Shown: piece after piece, positions 32,521 through 43,210 of the stretch | How positions within the stretch are numbered: the stretch's first letter is position 1 | How the letters are laid out: the number at the start of each line of letters is the position of its first letter | NCBI RefSeq assembly: GCF_026262505.1 | Contig: NC_067206.1 | Span: forward strand, 15,744,205-15,808,204 | DNA from: Trichomonas vaginalis G3 | Taxonomy: Eukaryota; Parabasalia; Trichomonadida; Trichomonadidae | Reading direction: 5' to 3' | DNA length: 64,000 nt | The notes under the pieces: model-generated | What the model saw: the letters and a program-made list of their open reading frames with translations, nothing else | The model's database searches: none | What the model was told of the DNA's origin: nothing | Made by a program: the position numbers and the translations under genes

Positions 32521-33566
32521 ATTTTATCGTTAAGTGACTCAAAGAGTCCGGAGACAAAGTCTCATGGTTTCAGGTTATTCAATAATTAATTATTTTTGAA
32601 GAACTGAAGGTGCTACCATGTTACCATGTGCTACCAGGTTAACTAACTTCTCTGAAAAAATGAGACAACATGACATTTTGACAACAACACAGGAGGAAGG
32701 CAGTTATGAATTATTTTTGAAGAACTGAAGGTGCTACCATGTTACCATGTGCTACCAGGTTAACTAACTTCTCTGAAAAAATGAGACAACATGACATTTT
32801 GACAACAACACAGGAGGAAGGCAGTTATGAATTATTTTTGAAGAACTGAAGGTGCTACCATGTTACCATGTGCTACCAGGTTAACTAACTTCTCTGAAAA
32901 AATGAGACAACATGACATTTTGACAACAACACAGGAGGAAGGCAGTTATGAATTATTTTTGAAGAACTGAAGGTGCTACCATGTTACCATGTGCTACCAG
33001 GTTAACTAACTTCTCTGAAAAAATGAGACAACATGACATTTTGACAACAACACAGGAGGAAGGCAGTTATGAATTATTTTTGAAGAACTGAAGGTGCTAC
33101 CATGTTACCATGTGCTACCAGGTTAACTAACTTCTCTGAAAAAATGAGACAACATGACATTTTGACAACAACACAGGAGGAAGGCAGTTATGAATTATTT
33201 TTGAAGAACTGAAGGTGCTACCATGTTACCATGTGCTACCAGGTTAACTAACTTCTCTGAAAAAATGAGACAACATGACATTTTGACAACAACACAGGAG
33301 GAAGGCAGTTATGAATTATTTTTGAAGAACTGAAGGTGCTACCATGTTACCATGTGCTACCAGGTTAACTAACTTCTCTGAAAAAATGAGACAACATGAC
33401 ATTTTGACAACAACACAGGAGGAAGGCAGTTATGAATTATTTTTGAAGAACTGAAGGTGCTACCATGTTACCATGTGCTACCAGGTTAACTAACTTCTCT
33501 GAAAAAATGAGACAACATGACATTTTGACAACATTAATGAAAATTTGATGCAGTCCAAAAATAACG
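32521..33566. repeat. Array of eight 121-bp repeats
   Basis: Eight units with an exact 121-bp period, each with cagttatgaattatttttga, gaactgaaggtgctaccatg and ttttgacaacaacacaggag. The array starts with the gttaagtgactcaaagagtc segment and ends with acattaatgaaaatttgatg. It stands just before the primase-helicase gene; three inverted copies follow that gene. There are no variable spacers, so it is not a CRISPR. A replication-origin or binding-site role is plausible but unproven. Confidence 0.95.
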
Positions 33567-33606
33567 TTAGTTTTAAAGTTATTTTTATTTTTTTATTCCT
33601 ATATAA

Positions 33607-35919
33607 ATGACAGCAACAAACAACAACAGCAACTATATCGTTTCTGATGAAAAAGTTATTGATTCATTAGCTGAGGAATTAGTTGTGGCAGAAACTAAAA
33701 CCCTCAACGAAAGAATTGGTGAAAACAAGATTGATTTACATAACTACCTCAAACATGATGGAGGAAGAGGAAGGAAAACTGGTATGGCTTTATTAGTAAA
33801 TAAAATTTCGAATTTAACGATTATAGATGTTGATATCAATAAATCGTACAATGATGAACTTAAAGAAACAGTTAGAAAAGATATTTTATCAAAACTTTCG
33901 GATAAAGATGTTATCGTTAAAACCGCTTCAGGAGGTCTTCACATTTATTGCAACACTAATTTCTTCTATTCAGTTTCGAACAGAATGATTAAATGTTATT
34001 CCTGCAATGATTATGATATTGATATAATGACTTCTATTGATGATTCAAAACGTTCATTAGTGGTTATGGCTGATTCAAGAGTTCGAAAGAATGCAACAGA
34101 ACCAATCAAAACATACTCATTCATTCGTGGAAGTTATGATTCAACATTAACTAGAACCGTAAACGATATATTAAATGATTTGAATATTAAGGTAAGAGTT
34201 GAACAGAAGAACGAAGAAATAAAGATTATCATGAATGAAAACAAAGATGTAAACATTGACGATAAACTTGCCCAGAGCATAGTTGATGGCATCTGTGATT
34301 TTGAAGTACATAATGACGGTGGAAACATGAATTTAGAAAAAGAAATAACATTATTCACACTGTTTCAAGCTATTAATTCGTTACCTAATCATTTGATTAA
34401 TGAAGCATACGATAACGTTTATAACTTCTGCAGTTTAACAGAAAATGCAAAAAGTAATTTTGAAAAAGCACGTAGTAGATATGCACATTTAATGACTTCT
34501 CCATTTGTTTTAGTGAAGATTCTAAAACTTTATCAAAAGGAATATTATGATGAATATGTTTTACCTTTATTACGTAAGCCAAAAATAACATTTGATATAA
34601 AACTTGATGACTCGTTTTTGATAAAAGATATTAGACGCAAAGCTGAAAATCATCAGTATAAAAACAGTTCTGAAGTAATTGAGGATTTATCACGTGTAAT
34701 CCGTTTTGTAGATTATGGAAACAAATACTTCATTCAAAAGGACTATAATATTCATGATAAAATGAATCAAATATCATTCGTTCTTCAATCAAACATGAAA
34801 GAGTCACTCAAAATGATTAAATTATTTAAAGAAGAAGGTAAAACAATAACAGCATGGGATGTACTACTAAATCAATTATCCTCATTAACCGTTAAGGGTG
34901 TTTGCTTTAAATCTGATTCTCCAGATGTTTTCTCAACATTTCAAGGTTATAAATACAACGTTCTCGAAAAGCCTGATTACTCAAAAATTGAGATGTTTAT
35001 GAATTTCATTAAAGAAGCCATTTGTGATAATAACGATGAAGTGTATAAATACCTTCTCGGCTGGATTGCATCAATGATTCAACATCCTGGAATCAAGAAT
35101 GAAACAGCAATTATTTTGAAAGGACTTCAGGGAACAGGTAAAAACAGATTTACAGACATTATTTCTGAACTCCTCGCTGGTTATTCATGTAAAAACATTA
35201 CCGAAATAAGTGAGCTAACGGGTAATTTTAATTCGGTGGTTGAGAATAAAATGTTTCTTGTACTTAATGAACTCAAGAATGTGGGTGAAGACAGACTTGC
35301 AAACTTCAACGCTTTGAAATCAATTATAACGGATAATGAGATTAGAATTAATGAAAAGAATCAACCCAGAAGAACTGCTCAGAATGTTGCAAACTTCATT
35401 TTCGTAACTAATAACGTCTACCCTGTCAAAATTGAAGTTGGAGACAGAAGATACGTAGTTTTAAGAGTTAATGGTAAATTTAAGGGTCAATTTGATTACT
35501 TCAAGAATTTAATGGATTCATGCACAAAGGAATTTTATGATAATTTACTAACATATTTTATCAATTACGACCTTTCATCATTTAATGTACGAATCATACC
35601 GATGACTGAAGCCAAACAAGATTTAATTGAATTATCAACAAATCCTTTAGATGTATGGATAAATACACATTATGATGAATTGTGTGCGGGTATGACGTGT
35701 AAAAATGCTCTATTCTGCAAACCATCAGACATGAAAGACAAAAACTTTCAAATGAGTATTAAGGATAAATGTGATAGGAAACATAGAAGAATAGACGATA
35801 AACAAACATGGTGTTATGTTTTGAAAGAAGAAATGAAAGGATTATATAAACAGGTTGAAACAAATGATAATGATGATTCATTTACTGACGATGAAATACC
35901 TGTAAATGATGCTTTATAA
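33607..35919 (+). CDS. Primase-SF3 helicase fusion protein
   Basis: A 770-residue open frame. The N-terminal third has the primase-polymerase pattern LTIIDVDIN (about residues 71-79) and IVKTASGGLHIYC (about 98-110). The C-terminal half is a superfamily 3 helicase: GLQGTGKN (Walker A, about 506), MFLVLNELKN (Walker B type, about 548) and ANFIFVTNN (about 597), preceded by LGWIASMIQHP. Such fusions (D5-like or PrimPol-S3H) prime and unwind viral and plasmid DNA. Many Polintons lack a helicase, so its presence and open state are notable. It is enclosed by 121-bp repeat arrays. Confidence 0.85.
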   Translation: MTATNNNSNYIVSDEKVIDSLAEELVVAETKTLNERIGENKIDLHNYLKHDGGRGRKTGMALLVNKISNLTIIDVDINKSYNDELKETVRKDILSKLSDKDVIVKTASGGLHIYCNTNFFYSVSNRMIKCYSCNDYDIDIMTSIDDSKRSLVVMADSRVRKNATEPIKTYSFIRGSYDSTLTRTVNDILNDLNIKVRVEQKNEEIKIIMNENKDVNIDDKLAQSIVDGICDFEVHNDGGNMNLEKEITLFTLFQAINSLPNHLINEAYDNVYNFCSLTENAKSNFEKARSRYAHLMTSPFVLVKILKLYQKEYYDEYVLPLLRKPKITFDIKLDDSFLIKDIRRKAENHQYKNSSEVIEDLSRVIRFVDYGNKYFIQKDYNIHDKMNQISFVLQSNMKESLKMIKLFKEEGKTITAWDVLLNQLSSLTVKGVCFKSDSPDVFSTFQGYKYNVLEKPDYSKIEMFMNFIKEAICDNNDEVYKYLLGWIASMIQHPGIKNETAIILKGLQGTGKNRFTDIISELLAGYSCKNITEISELTGNFNSVVENKMFLVLNELKNVGEDRLANFNALKSIITDNEIRINEKNQPRRTAQNVANFIFVTNNVYPVKIEVGDRRYVVLRVNGKFKGQFDYFKNLMDSCTKEFYDNLLTYFINYDLSSFNVRIIPMTEAKQDLIELSTNPLDVWINTHYDELCAGMTCKNALFCKPSDMKDKNFQMSIKDKCDRKHRRIDDKQTWCYVLKEEMKGLYKQVETNDNDDSFTDDEIPVNDAL

Positions 35920-35948
35920 AGTATGATTTGAATTTATTTTTGCATTAA

Positions 35949-36365
35949 TCCTCCTGTGTTGTTGTCAAAATGTCATGTTGTCTCATTTTTTCAGAGAAGT
36001 TAGTTAACCTGGTAGCACATGGTAACATGGTAGCACCTTCAGTTCTTCAAAAATAATTCATAACTGCCTTCCTCCTGTGTTGTTGTCAAAATGTCATGTT
36101 GTCTCATTTTTTCAGAGAAGTTAGTTAACCTGGTAGCACATGGTAACATGGTAGCACCTTCAGTTCTTCAAAAATAATTCATAACTGCCTTCCTCCTGTG
36201 TTGTTGTCAAAATGTCATGTTGTCTCATTTTTTCAGAGAAGTTAGTTAACCTGGTAGCACATGGTAACATGGTAGCACCTTCAGTTCTTCAAAAATAATT
36301 AATTATTGAATAACCTGAAACCATGAGACTTTGTCTCCGGACTCTTTGAGTCACTTAACGTAAAC
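35949..36365. repeat. Three inverted 121-bp repeats
   Basis: Three units of the 121-bp family in reverse orientation, ending with ccggactctttgagtcactt. Together with 32521-33566 they place inverted arrays on both sides of the primase-helicase gene. Confidence 0.95.
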
Positions 36366-36486
36366 ATTAACGTAAACATTTATTTCTGCAGTTCATCCAT
36401 TACTTCATTACCTAATTAATTACAGACATAAAATATATTTAGTTCATTCGGTAAGCCTTGACCCAAAAGTCTGGGCTCAAGCACAT

Positions 36487-37560
36487 TCAATGAACGCGGT
36501 ACCATGCGAATACAGTCACAAATGGTGGCATGTAATCTTTACCCGAGCCTGTTGGATTTGTTGTGAAAGTGTGTGAATGATTACCTGCGGTTCCACAGAA
36601 AATACCTGTGCTTGAATCTACTGGGTCAGTTGTGATATCATATCTATTCATTCCCCATCTATCCGAACCCGCTGCAAGATTTATATAACCTCTTTTTGTT
36701 ATTGAATGTGAATGATTACCTGTTGTGTTTGTAGTTCCTGTATGAGTGTGCGGTGGAAGGTTTGCTTCTTTAATTTTCTTCGAACCTCCTGTTTGCTTTG
36801 AATATCTAGCACAGTATAAGAATTTATCTACAATCTGCTTCCACATACCAAAACCTAAAACTGTTGATGGATTTGTTGAGTTCATTGATGTATAAATAGA
36901 ACCAACAGGATATAATGTTTGAAGTATTTCATTTTTCATGCTTGTAATCACATCATTTACTTCCGACTTCTTTGCATAATTTTCATCAACATAAGTTTTA
37001 TCTGCTTTAAGGTCTAAACATCCTGAAACCCATTCTGTATCGCTTTAACTTTAAAAGTCTCAAATGTCCATTCATGATACCATTCAACCTTTTCTTTAAT
37101 TTCATTATCTTTTTCATCAACATAAACCAAATTTGCCTTCTTATTTAACTCACTATCCACATATTCCTTATCTGCTTCTTCATTATGTCGTTTAGGAAAC
37201 CTTCTATGAATTCCTCATTTAAATTAAATCTTCCAATCTTCAAAACTTTAGGAAATGCATTTAATGCGTAATATCTCTGTTCTTCTGGTGGAATTGATGT
37301 TATATCATCCGTTATTCCTTTAATTTTAGAATTCATAAATAAAATTTCTTTTATATTTGATATCACTGCACCACCTTTGCAAACGATTTCGAAACGGTCA
37401 TTTTTCAATACTATCTCCAAATCTCCATATTTCAACCTTTGCGTTTGTTCTGCCGTCTTTGAATTATATGCATATATGGCGTATGTAATGGTCTGAAGGA
37501 CCTGGGTGCTTTGCGCCTTAAGTTGTGTGGTTGCTGTTTGTTTTTAATCATTTATTATGA
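36487..37560 (-). pseudogene. Fibre/tail-collar-like protein, broken
   Basis: The C-terminal part is a collar or short-fibre type domain: TLYPVGSIYTSMNSTNPSTV, GFGMWKQIVDKF, PPHTHTGTT, GNHSHSITKRGY, GNHSHTF and PPFVTVFAWYRVH. HtH and HsH repeats of this sort bind metal in phage and viral fibre tips. Before it comes a helical linker (YVDENYAKKSEV repeated), as in trimeric fibres. It may be the host-contact spike of Maverick particles. Fossil with a few breaks in the upstream part; given as one span. Confidence 0.6.
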
Positions 37561-37575
37561 TTTAAAAATAAATAT

Positions 37576-37950
37576 TTAATCTGTTATCTCATCAGCTATT
37601 TTTTCTATTTGAAATTGCCATAATATTTCATTCATGAATTCTAAATCACAATCAAATAGGTCAGTTATTCTAAATTTAATATTTGATAAATCTTTTGAAT
37701 GAAGAATAAATGAATTCCCGGATAATTGAAACGGATATGATAAAGAAAATGTGTTTAAGTTGATGGATAAAATGTTTTGTATTGATGGGTAAGAGTTAGG
37801 GTCTAATGTTTGATGTGAAAATCTCATTGGGGTATTAACTTTATCACATTTGATTAAAATGAAATTGGAACCAGTGTCAGAATACAAAACATCCCCAACA
37901 TCTTTTTCAAAATTTAATATCCCAACAATGAACGAAGATGAGGAGTACAA
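37576..37950 (-). CDS. Maverick hypothetical protein, 124 aa
   Basis: An open minus-strand frame rich in beta-strand residues (NFILIKCDKVNTPMRFSHQT, SLSYPFQLSGNSFILHSKDL). No motif recognised. It belongs to a run of minus-strand genes between the fibre-like and ATPase genes, so a structural role is conceivable. The start context aattttgtactcc is not the usual motif, and the true start could be slightly different. Confidence 0.5.
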   Translation of the reverse strand: MYSSSSFIVGILNFEKDVGDVLYSDTGSNFILIKCDKVNTPMRFSHQTLDPNSYPSIQNILSINLNTFSLSYPFQLSGNSFILHSKDLSNIKFRITDLFDCDLEFMNEILWQFQIEKIADEITD

Positions 37951-37984
37951 AATTTAATTTTCAGCGGAAATTTAATAAGGTTAT

Positions 37985-38284
37985 TTATTTCATCAAGTTC
38001 AAAAAGTTTATCGGTTTTGATTTAAAATTTTCTTCATACCATACGATAAATGATTCATTTAAATAACTTAAAATCATGTTAATATCCCATTTCGCTATCA
38101 CATTATTTATATACATATCATACGTTTTTTCAAGGTCATCTTTAATAAATGATATATAATCTGAAGGGTCTAAAAGAATGGGATTAAATTTACCACTCAC
38201 AGAAACGAGAGTAACATTATAAATTCCGCTAACTGTTAAATTTAATTCACAGTTATTATTCGAAATAATATTGATAATTGACAT
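37985..38284 (-). CDS. Maverick hypothetical protein, 99 aa
   Basis: An open frame beginning MSIINIISNNNCELNLTVSG, followed by a helical C-terminal half (KDDLEKTYDMYINNVIAKWD). It starts about 19 bases from the divergent gene at 38304, so the two share a short A/T-rich intergenic stretch that can be read as the start motif in both directions. Function unknown. Confidence 0.55.
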   Translation of the reverse strand: MSIINIISNNNCELNLTVSGIYNVTLVSVSGKFNPILLDPSDYISFIKDDLEKTYDMYINNVIAKWDINMILSYLNESFIVWYEENFKSKPINFLNLMK

Positions 38285-38303
38285 TTTTATTACGATTAAA
38301 AAT

Positions 38304-38783
38304 ATGGTAAAGCGTTATTTTCCAGTGATAAATAAAACTAGAATAAGATTACCTCAAGAATTCATAAATTCAACGAATAAGAAATTCATTCATGTTATAA
38401 ATTTTAGTGTTTTCAGAAAATATGAGTCAATGTCATATTCATCAACAGGTTATATTTCACTTCATTCAAATTTAGTTCAATCAAACCCATATAATGACCA
38501 TTTCATAAGATTTTCAGATGGTATTAAAAATGTAATTGATAGATTAAAATATGAACAGATTGACAATATCGAATTTTTGGAATTTTGGTTTAAATATCCC
38601 GATGGAAAAAAGATTGAAGTTAAAGATAAAGCTGATACTATAACAAAAACAATTACAATGACCGATCCAGATAGTGGGGAACAAAAAGAAATAAAACAAA
38701 CGATAGAAACTGGTGAAAGGTCAATTATTATTGATTATGATTCAAAGGATTATTATTCGATAATGTTAATGCTTGAATATTAA
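38304..38783 (+). CDS. Maverick hypothetical protein, 159 aa
   Basis: An open plus-strand frame starting MVKRYFPVINKTRIRLPQEF after TTTTTATTACGATTAAAAATATG. It contains YSSTGYISLHSNLV and a charged stretch (KTITMTDPDSGEQKEIKQT), and ends in a tyrosine-rich tail. It overlaps the end of the next minus-strand gene by a few bases (38780-38783). Unknown; mixed beta structure would suit a virion component. Confidence 0.55.
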   Translation: MVKRYFPVINKTRIRLPQEFINSTNKKFIHVINFSVFRKYESMSYSSTGYISLHSNLVQSNPYNDHFIRFSDGIKNVIDRLKYEQIDNIEFLEFWFKYPDGKKIEVKDKADTITKTITMTDPDSGEQKEIKQTIETGERSIIIDYDSKDYYSIMLMLEY

Positions 38784-39121
38784 ATAGCCTTAACAAAGAA
38801 TTTTTCAAGTGATATTTTATATTCATCAACTATTTTATTATAAATATCATTATATGTTAAATGAAGTTCAGTTGTTGTTCCGTTCTTTGATATCTTAATT
38901 GTGCTAATATCCTTTATAGGATTTATTTTTGCAACTGTTCCGCAGCATGAAACCTCATCATCTATGAAAAATTGAATCTTAACGTCTGAATCTTGAACAT
39001 CACAAAGAATGGCGATAATGTGAATTAATGATTCATAAGGTAAAATAATTAAACCGGATTGGTCAATTAAATTTATTATTGAATCATAATTATTAATTAT
39101 TATATCACGGTAAATTTTCAT
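38780..39121 (-). CDS. Maverick hypothetical protein, 113 aa
   Basis: An open frame with a hydrophobic N-terminal half (NLIDQSGLIILPYESLIHII) and mixed structure after it (VQDSDVKIQFFIDDEVSCCG). Not recognised. It is closely packed with its neighbours, as is usual in this element. Confidence 0.5.
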   Translation of the reverse strand: MKIYRDIIINNYDSIINLIDQSGLIILPYESLIHIIAILCDVQDSDVKIQFFIDDEVSCCGTVAKINPIKDISTIKISKNGTTTELHLTYNDIYNKIVDEYKISLEKFFVKAI

Positions 39122-39138
39122 TAATTCAGAATTAATGT

Positions 39139-39450
39139 CTATTTTATATGGGTTCTCGATGTTTGATGAAAGAGGTGGGGGTATGTTGGATAAGTGGGAA
39201 TTTCAACAGGTTCTTTACCGGGTTCAGATAAAATGATTGGGTCTCCATTCTCATGGTTTTCTTCATTCTCCTCATTCTTCGGTAAGTCACGAGTTAATAA
39301 ATTTGGTTGAGTTGCTGACCTTGTTAATTCAGGGCTAACATTAACTTTAACATTTTGAATAATTCGTGATTTATCATCATTTACGTTATAACCAACCGTA
39401 ATCTCTGCTTTTGCGTTAGTGTTCTTTTGACTAGTGAAACGTCTTCTCAT
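39139..39450 (-). CDS. Maverick hypothetical protein, 103 aa
   Basis: A short open frame: a basic start (MRRRFTSQKNTNAKAEITVG), a middle segment with several P, E and N residues (NEENEENHENGDPIILSEPG) and a tail with T-Y-P-T-Y-P. Preceded by TTTTTTATTCGATATAAATG, a very good copy of the start motif. Probably a disordered protein; function unknown. Confidence 0.55.
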   Translation of the reverse strand: MRRRFTSQKNTNAKAEITVGYNVNDDKSRIIQNVKVNVSPELTRSATQPNLLTRDLPKNEENEENHENGDPIILSEPGKEPVEIPTYPTYPHLFHQTSRTHIK

Positions 39451-39481
39451 TTATATCGAATAAAAAAATATATTTAAACTT

Positions 39482-40380
39482 TTATTTTGCTGGAACTTTT
39501 GAATCTATTATTCCCTGTATTTGTTCATGAAGTTGATTTTTAGCATTTTCATCGAAATTAATAGACCGAATATATTCATTAATTGCATTCTTATAATCAT
39601 CTGATTTCTCAAATTTTCTTTTATCTGATTCCTTAACTAAATCATAAGTTAAACCTCGTTGCTGATATAATGGTTTCTTAATTAAATCTTTGAATGCTTG
39701 AGATAAAGCACCTGATGCAATTCTTGCTACTATAATTGGTTGGAATTGCTGTTTAAGTTCATCTTTAACATTTGCGAAAACTGGATCGAATAAAGCAACT
39801 TTAAAGAATTTCTTAGCTGAAATTTCAGGTCTAATATTTGCATATTGACCATCAAACTGGTTAGAATATCGTGGTAATCCATCCGGTCCCTCTTCAATAG
39901 CATTTAATTCTTCATTGAAATAAGAATATGGATTATGACGGTATGAATTAATTGGACCATTTTCACCTTCTCCAATGTATTGTTTAACAGCTTTTCCATT
40001 TTCATCAAATTGCATAGGATAACGTTCATTATATATTTACGTTTAGGATAATCAGATATAGTTAATTTATAACCATTTATGACTTTAATATTACCTTGAC
40101 CATCAGTAACGAAAACTTCATTTATACCATCAGGTTTTCCATTTGGACCCGTAATGTCTGCTTCGTGTGCTTCCCAATTTGGACCATGACGTTTGGCATA
40201 TGCTTGAGCTTCTGGTAATGTTAAAACGTTTCTCATTTGTTTAACATCTTTTTGAAGACCAGCAACAATATGAACTAATTCTTTCATTCCATCAGGAACT
40301 TTCATAGTTCTATTATATGCACCCTTTTTGTTTGTCCCTTGTTTTAATGGAACCTGTAGAAGATTTGCTATTTCTGTCAT
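39482..40380 (-). pseudogene. Maverick conserved protein of unknown role, broken
   Basis: The N-terminal part ([20 protein letters not shown]) has a helical segment ([20 protein letters not shown]) and a [17 protein letters not shown] stretch; the C-terminal part is rich in charged helices and contains YSNQFDGQYANIRPEISAKK. No known domain was seen. Position next to the ATPase and capsid region suggests a minor virion or scaffolding role. Fossil with about one break. Confidence 0.5.
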
Positions 40381-40420
40381 GTTTAATTATAAATAAAAAA
40401 TAAAAATTAATTATAAAAAG

Positions 40421-41246
40421 TTAATCAAATTTAACACTTCCTTTATTTAAATCAACTATTATTTTTCCATGTTCACCTAATTGCTGATATTGTGTGTAAA
40501 GTTCATTAATGCTCATTGGTAAATTCACTTGATAAAGCATAACGTTCAACTGTTGACGACTAAACCCACTGAAAATGAAAAGTGTTGATAGATTTGATTT
40601 AATGTTTGTGCTTAATGCTTTGAAGTATTGAACAGCCATAAGAATGAACACTGAATGTGTCGACATTGAGTTAATAACTGATTAAAATATGATTTCTCAT
40701 TTGTTATTAGTTTTGATTTCACTGCATCATCTAGAAAAATGAGTGAATGCAAAAATTCTCTATCAAAATTTGAAATAGAAAGTGTTTCAAATAATTCATC
40801 CCGTTGTTTATCAATAATTTTATCCTCTAATCCTTGCTTCTTGATTGTATTATATAATTCTTTATACATTAAAAAGTTTTTTAAATAATCTTCTGCTTCT
40901 TCTTGTGATAAATAAATAATTGGAATTTTGATTAAATGCTTTAAAGATTCAAATGTATCATCTGAAGGTGAACCTGAACGGTTGATATAAATTAACACAT
41001 GTGAATGGGGGAAGTGTTAGCAATAATGATAATTTGTTTTAATATCGTTAATGTTTTACCTTTATTTTGTTTACCAATTGCTGCAGTGATTGAATTTAAG
41101 TAACATTCAGAATATGGAATTTTCATTAATTTTTCCTTAGATAGAGCATTTCTATTATCACTCAATGCTTCATTAATCATATCATCTACGTATGTATTAT
41201 ATACTCCTGCTAATTCTTCATAAGGGGTGGATGAATTTAAATCCAT
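40421..41246 (-). pseudogene. Packaging ATPase (A32/FtsK-HerA type), broken
   Basis: The start is followed by SITAAIGKQNKGKTLTILKQ, a Walker A-like loop, and further on by LHSLIFLDDAVKS (Walker B-like) and QLLTQCRHIQCSFLWLFNTS, a pattern of the genome-packaging ATPases of Polintons and large DNA viruses. It would power DNA entry into capsids. The start motif TTATTTTTGATTAAATG precedes it. Fossil with about two breaks; given as one span. The family is called from motifs and from its place beside the capsid candidate. Confidence 0.65.
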
Positions 41247-41270
41247 TTAATCAAAAATAAATTTATAATT

Positions 41271-42905
41271 TTAAACATTTCTATTCATCAATATTTCATC
41301 ATATGAACTTCTATACTGTGGTGGTGTACCTGTTGGATGATATTTCAAACCTTCGTCCGGTGTCCATGTCCAATATGTAGTCCTAGTAAACCAAACCTGA
41401 GGAGGATTTGTCACCTTTGAACAGTAAGTGTCATTTTCACCCTGAATGATTGGATAAGCTTTCACTTGTACTGTAACTTGTGAGTTGAAAGTTTCTAATC
41501 CATCAAAGAATATACCCGCTCCATCACGTTGAACTGGAATAGTGCATAAGAATGAAGTTTGGTCTTTCCATGTTCTAGCTAATGGCGTGCCATTATCATC
41601 ATTCAGTGGTCTAGTTAATGAGTCCTCGTATTCTTCTGTGCATTCATTCACTCATCTAAATCAGAAGCTTGAAGCATACGTGTAAAGAATATGTCACCAC
41701 TGTGGTCATCGCTTGATCGGGGAAGTTTCTGGAATCTATAGTGACCTGAAGACTCGAAGCATTGGATTTTCTAAAACCGTTCTTTGCATTGCATTCTTCG
41801 GAAATGCTAACACAACATCTGTAACATTTAAGAGCGTATGAGAAATCTGAGCTAATACACCTTGGAGTGATTGCAACTCCATTTAGTGAACGAACGTCAA
41901 TATGTTGAGCTGGAATCATGAATGGATCTTCCTTACTGAATAAACGTGGTATTGCTTTAACTGATTCTTCAATTAAACGTATCCTGGTGTAATGCATTTA
42001 TCCTCTAAAACTTCCATCTTTGTGCATGAAATAATAACGTTATCAACTGTTGCCGTCAGCAGATGTAGCGGCTAAGCTTGTAATTAATTTGGCAGGAAGT
42101 CCGATTTGTTGGAATTTGCGATCATATTTATAAACATGATTCATAATCTTTTCATAATTTTCACCAGTTATCTTTTTCATAAACGTAATTTTGTAATCAG
42201 CAACTCTTAACGGTCAACCTGACAAATACTAAAGTATCCCTGAAAACATAATATTTAAGAATGATTTCACCAAAATGATTTAGGATAATCATCGAACGCC
42301 TGAAATGCTAACAAATCATTTACCGGAATAATCATATCAAAAGTGACATCAACTTCTTTATTTGCATTCTTGAAAACTTCTGAGGGTCAATATATTTACC
42401 ACATACTGAGTTATCATATTTTTGAACATTATTATATAACGAATGAACAAACTTTTTAACTTTCCTTTCTGATTTTGGTTTATATGTTGCAAATGCGAAA
42501 GATTCACGGGCGCAATCCATCTGAAGATAACCGGCATCACCTCTTTCGGTTTCTACTTCTAATTGTTTTAAAGCTTTGATTTGATGATTTGTAACCAACG
42601 AATAAACGCATGCATTTAAAAGCGGCATCACATGTGAAAGCTTTATTTGAAACTAGAATTGCTTTAACTTTGCGTTTAATATATGTGTCACCTAATTGAT
42701 TCACATCATGAGCCGGATTTGTAATTCTTAAATGAGTTTGTTTATCATCAAAATATGGAGCATCAGAGTCATAGCATGAACTTTCAAGTTCTCTATAATA
42801 TCTTCTACCGTCATTCTTTGCGAATATTTCATTTATCTTTTCGAATGAATGAAACACATTTCCATTAATCGGTTTAGTGTTTGGCACCAAATAGTTAGTC
42901 GTCAT
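41271..42905 (-). pseudogene. Major capsid protein candidate, broken
   Basis: A long minus-strand region right after the ATPase in Polinton gene order. The N-terminal end (MTTNYLVPNTKPINGNVFHS, LRITNPAHDVNQLGDTYIKR) and the C-terminal end (TVQVKAYPIIQGENDTY, QVWFTRTTYWTWTPDEGL) look like beta-sandwich sequence, as in double jelly-roll capsids. The identification rests on size, place and composition rather than a clear motif. Fossil with several breaks; given as one span. Confidence 0.5.
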
Positions 42906-42974
42906 TTATTATTAAATAAAAAATCAAAATTAAAAGATGAAAATGAATTTTTAATTTTAATGAAATAATCAACT

Positions 42975-43190
42975 ATGGCTGCAGGTATATTTAAGAAACT
43001 GTGGGATAAAGTAAAAAGAGGAGCGCATAAAGTTTGGGAAACAATGAAGAAAGGAGCAAATTGGATATTTAAGAATAAAGAAGCAATTAGTGACATTGCT
43101 GAATCAATAACGCCAAAAGCTGCCCCAATAAGAGAAGTTTTAAATAAAGGAGAAAAAGTTTATCAAAGACTTCAACCGATACTAAGATAA
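42975..43190 (+). CDS. Small amphipathic Maverick protein, 71 aa
   Basis: Begins MAAGIFKKLWDKVKRGAHKV, followed by WETMKKGANWIFKNKEA: a strongly basic amphipathic helix with regularly placed tryptophans. It shares its first eleven residues almost exactly with the minus-strand protein ending at 43447, so the two are paralogues placed tail to tail. Similar helices occur in membrane-active minor capsid proteins of adenovirus-like viruses (pVI); that parallel is inference. Confidence 0.6.
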   Translation: MAAGIFKKLWDKVKRGAHKVWETMKKGANWIFKNKEAISDIAESITPKAAPIREVLNKGEKVYQRLQPILR

Positions 43191-43210
43191 AAATAAAGTT
43201 TATTTTTCCA

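Noticed and set aside
32521-33566. CRISPR array
   Set aside because: The units are contiguous 121-bp copies without variable spacers, in a eukaryotic transposon, with no cas genes.
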